Below, in pieces: positions 1 to 5,233 of a stretch of DNA of 9,495 nt. The notes beneath the pieces were generated by a model. That model was not told the DNA's origin, searched no databases, and saw only the letters and a list, made by a program, of their open reading frames with translations. Each line of letters starts with the position of its first letter. Within the stretch, counting starts at the first letter, position 1. Both the position numbers and the translations under genes were made by a program. Origin of the DNA: an uncultured Eubacteriales bacterium (GTDB lineage: Bacteria > Bacillota > Clostridia > Oscillospirales > Acutalibacteraceae); NCBI GenBank assembly GCA_900313475.1, contig OMRJ01000171.1, forward strand, positions 1-9,495, written 5' to 3'.

Positions 1-27
1 TATAATGTCAAGAGATTTTTAAAATAA

Positions 28-85
28 TATACCCGAAAAGGTATATTGCAAGCTAATCGGCTTTGTGTATACCTTATCGGGTATA
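28..85. repeat. Paired TATACC-N6-GGTATA palindromes forming an 18-bp inverted repeat
   Basis: Two sites, 28-45 (TATACCCGAAAAGGTATA) and 68-85 (TATACCTTATCGGGTATA), are each perfect 6-bp inverted repeats with a 6-bp centre. Taken together they are an 18-bp inverted repeat with one mismatch, separated by 22 bp, so the centres are 40 bp apart and on about the same helix face. They lie just past the stop codon of tnpV. They could be operators for a dimeric regulator, recombinase binding sites at a mobile-element end, or a stem acting as a weak minus-strand terminator. The sequence does not decide between these. Confidence 0.6.
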
Positions 86-100
86 AAATTTTGTGTTTTA

Positions 101-469
101 TTAAACAAAAAATAGTTCCGCGTTGACAATCTCCTCTGCGCGGCTACGGATGTTGTTCATTCGCCGCACCCATTCCATCTGGTCGGTGGCTTTGAGGTGC
201 TCTGTGACATTTTCTTTTTCAGCCAAGTCGAGCACAAGCTTTTCAAACATTGCTTCTGCCTGTCGGTCAACGTCCTCTATGTAGGCGTTCAGCTCGCCGG
301 TCAGCCACAGGATACTGAACATGGGCTTTTTGTGCTTTCGGATAAATGCGTAGTGCCGCTGACCGAAACGGCCGAATGTGGGTTGCTCGGGAGGCGCGAT
401 GTTGGGCAGAAGATAATCGCCGGCCTTTCGGTATGTACCGCCCATGCGTTCAAATAATGTCTCTTTCAT
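101..469 (-). CDS. tnpV: TnpV family protein (transposon-encoded)
   Basis: This 122-residue protein matches the TnpV family found in Tn4451-like and related clostridial mobile elements, whose molecular function is not established. Family hallmarks visible here are the N-terminal ERMGGTYRKAGDYLLP block, a central helical stretch around FSILWLTGELNAYIEDVD, and the C-terminal block DQMEWVRRMNNIRSRAEEIV, which is nearly invariant in the family. The protein looks complete. I place the start at the second Met of an MKMKE stretch because the ribosome binding site AAAGGAG at 479-485 is 9 nt upstream; the first Met (475) would be only 3 nt away. It follows the AbrB-like gene by 19 nt, so the two are probably cotranscribed. 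No recombinase gene is visible, so this is either the edge of an element running off the left end or a leftover. Confidence 0.85.
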   Translation of the reverse strand: MKETLFERMGGTYRKAGDYLLPNIAPPEQPTFGRFGQRHYAFIRKHKKPMFSILWLTGELNAYIEDVDRQAEAMFEKLVLDLAEKENVTEHLKATDQMEWVRRMNNIRSRAEEIVNAELFFV

Positions 470-488
470 TTTCATTGACTCCTTTGTT

Positions 489-662
489 TTATTTTCCAAG
501 CCGTGACGTGAGATCATCCACAGCTATTTGGAATTTTTCAAGCGGTGTCAATGTTATCAATAACGGGTCGCCCTCTCGAATACGCATTGTGCGCCGAATC
601 TCTTTCGGAATAACAACACGTCCGAGGTCATCAATTCGCCTTACGATTCCTGTTGCTTTCAT
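489..662 (-). CDS. Short AbrB/SpoVT-type DNA-binding protein
   Basis: This 57-residue protein begins MKATGIVRRIDDLGRVVIPK, the signature of the AbrB/MazE/SpoVT swapped-hairpin DNA-binding domain, continuing with EIRRTMRIREGDPL to about residue 34. Such proteins bind DNA as dimers and often repress their own operon. The ribosome binding site AAAAAAGGAG ends 9 nt before the ATG at 662, supporting the start. The usual clostridial homologues continue with a charged segment and a C-terminal domain. Here residues 35-57 (ending VDDLTSRLGK) do not resemble that tail, so the gene may be truncated or rearranged just after the DNA-binding domain. It precedes tnpV by 19 nt. The 6-bp inverted repeat at 680-696 upstream is a candidate operator. 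The domain call is firm; the target genes are unknown. Confidence 0.8.
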   Translation of the reverse strand: MKATGIVRRIDDLGRVVIPKEIRRTMRIREGDPLLITLTPLEKFQIAVDDLTSRLGK

Positions 663-679
663 ATATAAAAACTCCTTTT

Positions 680-696
680 TTGCATTTTATATGCAA
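680..696. promoter_or_regulatory. Inverted repeat TTGCAT-N5-ATGCAA upstream of the AbrB-like gene
   Basis: TTGCAT (680-685) and ATGCAA (691-696) are perfect inverted repeats with a 5-bp centre. On the minus strand the centre contains TATAAA, a possible -10 element, although no convincing -35 box was found. The site lies about 18 bp ahead of the start of the AbrB-like gene and directly before its ribosome binding site. It is a plausible autoregulatory operator, by position only. Confidence 0.35.
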
Positions 697-758
697 TGCT
701 ATTATTTGCGGAGAATTACATATTATTCAGGGTATTCGGCTGCTGAAGAATTAAATCG

Positions 759-850
759 GTCGACAAAAAATATTTTATCAGTCTCGACAAAAAAATATAT
801 TAAAAAAATGCAAAGAAAAGTTACAAAAAAATTCGGCTGTTTGTGTCGCA
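759..850. promoter_or_regulatory. 0A-box-like sites upstream of the Spo0A homologue
   Basis: The Spo0A recognition core is TGTCGAA. Three 6-of-7 matches occur in this AT-rich stretch: TGTCGAC at 759-765 (minus strand), TGTCGAG at 783-789 (minus strand, within TTTTTTTGTCGAG) and TGTCGCA at 844-850 (plus strand). The first two are 24 bp apart. They lie about 90-180 bp upstream of the predicted -35 of the Spo0A-like gene and about 100-190 bp upstream of the divergent AbrB-like gene, so they could serve either. The short core means chance matches are possible. Confidence 0.35.
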
Positions 851-863
851 GATTCAGTGGTTA

Positions 864-900
864 TTTTTGGCAATATTACCAAAAAGCATGAATGCTTTTT
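864..900. repeat. Two overlapping palindromes sharing AAAAA
   Basis: Palindrome one is TTTTTGG (864-870), an 8-bp centre, then CCAAAAA (879-885). Palindrome two is AAAAAGCAT (881-889), a 2-bp centre, then ATGCTTTTT (892-900), a perfect 9-bp arm. They share 881-885, so as single strands the two hairpins exclude each other. They sit 40-75 bp upstream of the predicted -35 of the Spo0A-like gene. They may be operators, or palindrome two may act as a weak bidirectional terminator. Confidence 0.5.
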
Positions 901-939
901 GAGAACAATCACGAATTTTGCGAAAAACGTAAAACAGAC

Positions 940-968
940 TTGATTTTTGATGTAACACATGTTAAGAT
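940..968 (+). promoter_or_regulatory. Sigma-A-type promoter of the Spo0A-like gene
   Basis: TTGATT (-35, 940-945) and TAAGAT (-10, 963-968) are separated by exactly 17 bp. Transcription would start near 975, giving a leader of about 57 nt before the ATG at 1032. No sigma-H-type promoter was recognised nearby. Confidence 0.6.
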
Positions 969-1031
969 ATGGGTGAAATGGAAGATGAATGAAAATATGG
1001 GTTAACAAATTACCGAAAGGAACGAAACACT

Positions 1032-1811
1032 ATGCCTATTCAGAAAAAAATACTTATTGCAGAGGAGAACGGAGAATTTCTCCGAAACATGTTGAATGCG
1101 TTCAGAGGCTTTGGCTTTGAATGTATAACTGTCGCAAAAGACGGCGCGGAAGTAATTAACGCAATTGAAAAATTCAGTCCTGATATTGTTGTAATGGAAT
1201 CATTTATGGCACGGTTTGATGCACTTGCGGTTATGCAGAGAATGCAAGCGATGAAGATGCAAAAAAAGCCATGTTTTACCGTTCTTGTCAATACAATGAA
1301 CGACTCTCTTGAACAGCAAATGATCTCCTCCGGTGCATCGTACTGCTTCATAAAACCCGTTGACATGAAAAGCTTTACTGAGCGTATAACTCAGCTCGCG
1401 GGATATGAGCATAAGGATAAAAACGCTATTATAACACTTCACGCCGCAAATGATATTGATCTTGAAGAAACCGTTTCCGATATAATGCATGAATTAGGCG
1501 TTCCCGCGCACATAAAAGGATATCAGTATTTGCGGACTTCTATCATGCTTTCGGTTGATTCTCCTGAAATGATGAGTTCCGTCACACGGGTTCTTTATCC
1601 CACAGTCGCAAAAAAATACGGAACAACCTCATCACGCGTTGAACGCGCGATCCGCCATGCAATTGAGGTTGCATGGGATAGGGGCGACATTGATGTTCTT
1701 AACTCTTATTTCGGCTATACTATCCAAAATTCACGAGGAAAGCCGACAAATTCGGAATTTATTGCAATGATCTCCGATAGACTTTGTCTGAAACTCAAAA
1801 AGATTTCCTGA
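1032..1811 (+). CDS. spo0A: Spo0A-family response regulator with Asp-to-Glu receiver
   Basis: This 259-residue protein is full length for Spo0A, the master transcription factor of sporulation. Residues 5-125 are a receiver domain. Residues 135-259 are the Spo0A DNA-binding domain, very well conserved, with GVPAHIKGYQYL, SSRVERAIRHAIEVAWDRG and the terminal KPTNSEFIAMISDRL. The receiver is unusual. The position of phospho-acceptor Asp56 is Glu56 (codon GAA, 1197-1199), the acidic pair is Glu11-Glu12, the Pro and Gly normally after the acceptor are Ala60 and Ala64, and the conserved Thr of strand 4 is Val86. Lys108 is kept (FIKPVD). A ribosome binding site GAAAGGA ends 10 nt before the ATG. It is monocistronic between a clear promoter and terminator. 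By analogy with Asp-to-Glu mutants of other regulators, it may be constitutively active or phosphorylation-independent; this is inference. It could be the main Spo0A or a paralogue; the window cannot tell. Confidence 0.93.
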   Translation: MPIQKKILIAEENGEFLRNMLNAFRGFGFECITVAKDGAEVINAIEKFSPDIVVMESFMARFDALAVMQRMQAMKMQKKPCFTVLVNTMNDSLEQQMISSGASYCFIKPVDMKSFTERITQLAGYEHKDKNAIITLHAANDIDLEETVSDIMHELGVPAHIKGYQYLRTSIMLSVDSPEMMSSVTRVLYPTVAKKYGTTSSRVERAIRHAIEVAWDRGDIDVLNSYFGYTIQNSRGKPTNSEFIAMISDRLCLKLKKIS

Positions 1812-1838
1812 TTCATTTTATTCAATGTTCCCATTCTG

Positions 1839-1883
1839 ACGAAAACGCAGGTAACTTCCCGTCCGCCTGCGTTTTCGTTTTCT
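1839..1883 (+). terminator. Rho-independent terminator after the Spo0A-like gene
   Basis: GAAAACGCAGG (1841-1851) pairs perfectly with CCTGCGTTTTC (1866-1876), extendable by two pairs outward, around a 14-nt loop. A T-rich tail, GTTTTC, follows. It begins 28 nt after the stop codon. Confidence 0.8.
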
Positions 1884-2089
1884 GTTGCAAAAAAATGCTG
1901 TTTCAAAGCAATAGGTTCTAAAAAAATCCGGCTTGATCATTTCTGTTCTGTTTTTCTGTAAAAGCGCATGCAATTTTAAAACCGTATTTTTTCGATGAGT
2001 TACGGTCAATCGGACAAAAAACAAGTTCACAATAAAAAGAAGAACAAAAGGAATACAAATCCGGTGAGTTTTTGCGAAACATTCAGAAC
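1884..2089. other. AT-rich intergenic stretch without a recognised gene
   Basis: Between the terminator of the Spo0A-like gene and the tRNA operon terminator I see no gene with coding signals. The only structure noted is a weak 6-bp inverted repeat, ACCGTA...TACGGT, with a 14-bp centre. Short open frames on the minus strand have no ribosome binding site or recognisable product. Confidence 0.5.
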
Positions 2090-2127
2090 AAAAAAAAGCT
2101 GAAACCTATGTACTTCCGGTTTTCAGC
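2090..2127 (-). terminator. Rho-independent terminator of the tRNA operon
   Basis: Read on the minus strand, GCTGAAAACC (2127-2118) pairs with GGTTTCAGC (2106-2098) with one bulged A, followed directly by eight T residues (2097-2090). It starts 10 nt beyond the CCA end of tRNA-Val. On the plus strand it has only a short T-run, so it would be a weak backup terminator in that direction. Confidence 0.85.
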
Positions 2128-2136
2128 CTTTTAAAA

Positions 2137-2213
2137 TGGTGAAGACAAGTGGACTTGAACCACCGACCCCCTGCATGTCAAGCAGGTACTCTAACCAACT
2201 GAGCTATGCCTTC
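2137..2213 (-). tRNA. tRNA-Val (anticodon GAC)
   Basis: This is a 77-nt cloverleaf with encoded CCA. The acceptor GAAGGCA pairs with TGTCTTC (one G-U) and the discriminator is A. The D arm contains AGTTGGTTA. The anticodon stem CCTGC/GCAGG carries the loop TTGACAT, so the anticodon is GAC, reading GUC and GUU codons. The T arm is GGTGG-TTCAAGT-CCACT. It is the second gene of a two-tRNA transcript, 15 nt after tRNA-Gly. Confidence 0.95.
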
Positions 2214-2228
2214 ATATTAATTTGTTAG

Positions 2229-2304
2229 TGGAGCGGTAAACGGGACTCGAACCCGCAACATTCAGCTTGGGAAGCTGACGCTCTGCCAATTGAACTACTA
2301 CCGC
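2229..2304 (-). tRNA. tRNA-Gly (anticodon CCC)
   Basis: This is a 76-nt cloverleaf with encoded CCA. The acceptor GCGGTAG pairs with TTACCGC (one G-U), and the discriminator U is usual for bacterial tRNA-Gly. The anticodon stem TCAGC/GCTGA carries the loop TTCCCAA, so the anticodon is CCC, reading GGG. The T arm is GCGGG-TTCGAGT-CCCGT. It is the first gene of the tRNA transcript. Confidence 0.95.
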
Positions 2305-2317
2305 AAACTGCTCGCAT

Positions 2318-2346
2318 ATAATATCATATACAGAGAAAAAAAGCAA
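2318..2346 (-). promoter_or_regulatory. Promoter of the tRNA-Gly/tRNA-Val operon
   Basis: On the minus strand, TTGCTT (-35, 2346-2341) and TATTAT (-10, 2323-2318) are 17 bp apart. The -10 lies 13 bp before the tRNA-Gly 5' end, leaving a leader of about 7 nt, as is normal for stable RNA genes. Long A-tracts on the minus strand lie directly upstream of the -35 and may act like an UP element. Confidence 0.6.
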
Positions 2347-2347
2347 G

Positions 2348-2407
2348 TCTTTTTTTTGTTTTTTTTCATTTTTTTTACACAGCATTTTCATCGCGTTTTT
2401 TTACACA
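2348..2407. repeat. Homopolymer T tracts with repeated TTTTTTTACACA
   Basis: The plus strand carries four runs of seven to eight T residues. Two of them are followed by ACACA (2369-2381 and 2396-2407), forming a short direct repeat. The stretch lies between the 3' hairpin of the aldolase gene and the tRNA promoter. It is probably bent, A-tract DNA; no gene fits here. Confidence 0.5.
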
Positions 2408-2438
2408 TCACGCGACCGAAAAGCAGTCGCGTGATGTG
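2404..2438 (-). other. Strong 3' hairpin without a U-tract after the aldolase gene
   Basis: CACATCACGCGAC (2404-2416) and GTCGCGTGATGTG (2426-2438) form a perfect 13-bp stem with a 9-nt loop, 8 nt after the aldolase stop codon. On the minus strand the hairpin is followed by TAAAAAAA, so it lacks the U-tract of an intrinsic terminator. It may be a terminator of another type or an mRNA 3'-end stabiliser. Confidence 0.6.
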
Positions 2439-2446
2439 CAAATAAA

Positions 2447-3349
2447 TTATTTCTTCATAAGCCCCTCTGCAACACACCATGAGTGGAATGCTTTAAGGCT
2501 CTCCATGCGTGCGGCGGAAAGCTTCTGTCCGCCTCTGTTGCGGGGCTGCATACCCTTAACGCCCTGAAGATTGACAAGATATTTTGCGGAGCAGTTAAAA
2601 CCGGAATCGATAGCACAGTCAAGAAGAATAATCTCTTGAAAGCGCTTTTCGGCAAGAGCCATATCTCCGCTTGTAAACGCATCAAAAAACCTCTGAAAAA
2701 ACGCGCCGCCGCACGATGTGGGGGTTGCCATGACTCCCCTTGCACCGAGCTTAAATGCCTCAAAGAGGAACGGCATATTAGCCTGAATAATGCAGGAATC
2801 GCCTTTGTTTTCAATTTTTGCCTTTATTCCGTCGTATGTGCAGGTTGTATCCTTAATGCCGTATACACCGCACTCATTAACGAGTCTGCCGTAGCACTCG
2901 CCGGAAATATTGCATGGCTTCAAGCCGGGGAACTCATACATGAATACGGGAAGCGATGTGTTCTGTTTCAATTCTCCGACATAGTTTATAAGGCGATCGG
3001 GATCGTTGCCGAAGCCTTTTGTCGTAAAGACAAGTCCGTCGACACCTGTTTCCTCCATGCGCTTAACTTCATCGACCTGTGCAAACCATGAAGGCTCCAT
3101 GTTCGCAGTGGCAACTACGGTTGTATTGCCCTTGTGCTTTACTGCGAGAGCGGCAAGCTTTACCCTTTCTTCAAGAGTAAGAGCTGCCATTTCCGATGTG
3201 CCGCATACAGCGAAAAGGTGTCCTACGCCCTGCGATACCTGCCAGTCGGCATATTCCTCATATGCGTCATAGTCAACGCTCATGTCCTCATTGAAAGGCG
3301 TGAGCATAAGTGAAAAAATACCTGTGTAATCTTCCGTAAGTTTACTCAT
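2447..3349 (-). CDS. Class I aldolase/lyase of the DapA/NAL superfamily
   Basis: This 300-residue TIM-barrel enzyme has the length and order of the dihydrodipicolinate synthase/N-acetylneuraminate lyase superfamily. The features seen are LTPFNED near residue 16, the GTSE loop at 50-53 (the GTTGE region), the catalytic Tyr138 in MYEFPG, and the Schiff-base Lys166 in GIKDTT. True DapA has an Arg a few residues after the Tyr and a PYY motif near residue 107. Here these are LKP and TTKG, so it is probably not a lysine-biosynthesis DapA. Relatives act on 2-keto-3-deoxy acids, 4-hydroxy-2-oxoglutarate or similar compounds. It is the last gene after the two aconitase-X subunits, with a 24-nt gap. 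It lies in the same frame as the swivel gene, after tandem TGA-TAA stops. No clear ribosome binding site precedes its ATG, suggesting translation coupled to the gene upstream. The superfamily is firm; the substrate is unknown. Confidence 0.9.
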   Translation of the reverse strand: MSKLTEDYTGIFSLMLTPFNEDMSVDYDAYEEYADWQVSQGVGHLFAVCGTSEMAALTLEERVKLAALAVKHKGNTTVVATANMEPSWFAQVDEVKRMEETGVDGLVFTTKGFGNDPDRLINYVGELKQNTSLPVFMYEFPGLKPCNISGECYGRLVNECGVYGIKDTTCTYDGIKAKIENKGDSCIIQANMPFLFEAFKLGARGVMATPTSCGGAFFQRFFDAFTSGDMALAEKRFQEIILLDCAIDSGFNCSAKYLVNLQGVKGMQPRNRGGQKLSAARMESLKAFHSWCVAEGLMKK

Positions 3350-3373
3350 TACAGTTAAATTGCGGTGAAGTTA

Positions 3374-3814
3374 TCAGAGAATGGTAACTGCGCCGTCCTC
3401 CTCAACTTTGATTTTGTCACCCGTTTTAACAGTGGCAAGGAACTCCTCACCGAGGCTGTCGACCGTGGGCATCGGATGATCCGTCCACACATCGGAAAGA
3501 ATAGCGCCTGCCGCGGCAAGTGAATCAATAGGATGAGCAAACAGGAGACACGCGGGACTTCTGCCCATGGCGGTTGCGCAATAGAGCACCATGCCGCCGG
3601 TGGTGGAGCCGATGGTCTGCGGCAGACAGAGAGCCTTGCCTGCCATAGGCTTATTGTAGATATCCGAATTGTTCTGATCTCCGCACTTTGCTTCTTTATC
3701 GCCGAACATAAGGCTGTGCTGGAAGCTTGCGAGAGTGTTGAAGCCGTTATGTGATACGAGAGCTTCCGCACTGCATGTGCCGGGAACGACTACGCGGCCT
3801 TTGAAAGTTTTCAT
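3374..3814 (-). CDS. Aconitase-X swivel (small) subunit, DUF126 family
   Basis: This 146-residue protein is the separate swivel domain of the aconitase-X (AcnX) family, corresponding to aconitase domain 4. It opens with the typical MKTFKGRVVVPG and carries the active-site loop IGSTTGGMVL, with a likely catalytic Ser70, in the place of the family's GS-S-G loop. LLFAHPIDSL follows. It pairs with the large subunit, whose stop codon overlaps this start by one base (TAATG). Its ribosome binding site, AAAGGAG, sits inside the end of the large-subunit gene, 10 nt before the ATG. Known split AcnX enzymes include bacterial cis-3-hydroxy-L-proline dehydratase and archaeal phosphomevalonate dehydratase. 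Which substrate is used here cannot be read from the sequence. Confidence 0.88.
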   Translation of the reverse strand: MKTFKGRVVVPGTCSAEALVSHNGFNTLASFQHSLMFGDKEAKCGDQNNSDIYNKPMAGKALCLPQTIGSTTGGMVLYCATAMGRSPACLLFAHPIDSLAAAGAILSDVWTDHPMPTVDSLGEEFLATVKTGDKIKVEEDGAVTIL

Positions 3815-5103
3815 TACATTACAGCTCCTTTCGTTATGTACTTAAGAATTTCATCGGTCGTATAATAGCGGGATGAAGTATATGTTCTGAGCTTGTTTGA
3901 GTTCGTGATTACCGGCTTTTTGCCGCAGAGCGGGTTATTCATATACATGAGCGGGCAAATATAACTCAAAACAACACCTGTCGCCTTAAGACGCGCTGCA
4001 TATGAAGTTTTGTTGAACTTTTCTATAACGGCGGGAGCGGAAGTAAACACGGTAGGAATTGCAACTTTCGTTCTTCCTTCCGCTTCAAGACCTCTCTCAA
4101 CATTTTCCGTCCACTCCACAAGCTGATTATAGGTAAGATGCGGACAGCCTACAAAGCAAAGCTTCGGTTTGGCGTCCTTGTCCTTCCAGATAACGGGATA
4201 ATTATTTTTAACTCTGTCAAGCTCCGCGTCATCGATAACATATGTCTTTGCGCCGTCCGCGATAAGCTTTTCACCGAGTTCGACCGCTTCGGGAGTAATT
4301 CCGTCGATATGATAAAGTCCGACAGCGCCGTTTGAAGCGGTAGCCGCGCCGAAGTCTTTGAGATAACCCTTGACACCGTCGTTGAGTTCGGTGCCGAGCC
4401 ATTTGTCGAGTCCCTTAACATAGGGAACGTCTTCCATGACCTTCATGCCGATAGCGGAGCCGAGTATCTGCGCTTCGGGCTTTTTGGAGGTCCTGACCTC
4501 AACTATCCATGTTGCCTTTCTTCCCTCATCCGTAAGCAGACCGAAATAGGGAACGAAACCGACAATCGAGCCGAAAAGCTCAATAATACCTGAATTGCGA
4601 TTGCAGCGTGCGCCGAGAACGGAGTTTGCATAAACAACCGCGCTTGACTCCGCCCACGAGAGAATCTCACCCTTTGCGGGTGTATTGCCGACTTCGTCAA
4701 GATAGCATGCGCATGTGTAAGCACTGTCGCTCACGATGCCGAGCTTTGAGAGCTGTGCATCATAGGTGTCCTGCGCAGTATACATAAATTTTTTGAACAC
4801 AAGCTTTTCAATGAGGCTTGCGGGGACATTTTTGTCAAGCGGCTTGGGGTCAACCGTAAACTGCTGACCGGAGACGCACTTGTCCTCGATAAGCTTGTCC
4901 ATAAGATCATAAACAGGCTTCATGACACCGAGTCCGAAGCTGGTAACAAGATGTCCCATTTTGCTTGTTACGGGAACCATCTTCGTTGCACCGAATGTCT
5001 CGCCGTACATCACAAGCGTTTTCATTACCTTTGCCATTGTAGCGCCCTTTGAGCCGTCGAGAATCGCCTGCTGTTCGGCTGTAAGCTCCATTTTATAAGG
5101 CAT
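3814..5103 (-). CDS. Aconitase-X catalytic (large) subunit, DUF521 family
   Basis: This 429-residue iron-sulfur hydro-lyase is the large subunit of a split aconitase-X enzyme, probably cytoplasmic. Family features are LTAEQQAILDG at the N-terminus, a cysteine-containing segment YTCACYLDEVGNTPAKGE near 129-146, WAESSAVVYANSVLGARCNR at 150-169, CFVGCPHLT at 316-324, and ICPLMY with Cys383. Cys131 or 133, Cys320 and Cys383 are the likely cluster ligands. Near the C-terminus SSRYY replaces the more usual Gly-rich ending, so it may be a divergent subgroup. The ribosome binding site AAAGGA lies 8 nt before the ATG. It is the first gene of the operon, ahead of the swivel subunit and the aldolase. 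A dehydratase followed by an aldolase suggests breakdown of a hydroxylated acid, possibly to pyruvate plus an aldehyde. Hydroxyproline or sugar-acid use are alternatives. Confidence 0.88.
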   Translation of the reverse strand: MPYKMELTAEQQAILDGSKGATMAKVMKTLVMYGETFGATKMVPVTSKMGHLVTSFGLGVMKPVYDLMDKLIEDKCVSGQQFTVDPKPLDKNVPASLIEKLVFKKFMYTAQDTYDAQLSKLGIVSDSAYTCACYLDEVGNTPAKGEILSWAESSAVVYANSVLGARCNRNSGIIELFGSIVGFVPYFGLLTDEGRKATWIVEVRTSKKPEAQILGSAIGMKVMEDVPYVKGLDKWLGTELNDGVKGYLKDFGAATASNGAVGLYHIDGITPEAVELGEKLIADGAKTYVIDDAELDRVKNNYPVIWKDKDAKPKLCFVGCPHLTYNQLVEWTENVERGLEAEGRTKVAIPTVFTSAPAVIEKFNKTSYAARLKATGVVLSYICPLMYMNNPLCGKKPVITNSNKLRTYTSSRYYTTDEILKYITKGAVM

Positions 5104-5135
5104 GAAATCAATCCTTTCATTTTATATGTCTTGGT

Positions 5136-5176
5136 AATTGCCGATTTAATTATAACAAATTATACGGCAATTGCAA
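5136..5176 (-). promoter_or_regulatory. Promoter of the aconitase-X operon with an overlapping inverted repeat
   Basis: On the minus strand, TTGCAA (-35, 5176-5171) and a perfect TATAAT (-10, 5154-5149) are 16 bp apart. AATTGCCG (5136-5143) and CGGCAATT (5165-5172) form an 8-bp inverted repeat with a 21-bp centre that straddles the -10 and touches the -35. This is the expected position of a repressor operator, which would make the operon inducible. No regulator gene lies next to it in the window. Confidence 0.6.
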
Positions 5177-5233
5177 CAGATTTTTTCGGCGAAACGTCAA
5201 AAAAACAACGGCATCATGCACAAGTCCGAGTAT

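Noticed and set aside
778..1008. Minus-strand frame of 76 codons in the Spo0A-like control region
   Set aside because: Its Phe-, Ile- and Cys-rich product reflects AT-rich DNA. It overlaps the promoter and palindromes and has no ribosome binding site.
2483..3091. Plus-strand open frame of 202 codons opposite the aldolase gene
   Set aside because: It is a reverse-strand shadow of a conserved aldolase with no family resemblance or translation signals.
2447..3349. Calling the aldolase dapA
   Set aside because: The catalytic Tyr and Lys are present, but the Arg and the PYY region that mark true dihydrodipicolinate synthase are missing, and the operon context is not lysine synthesis.
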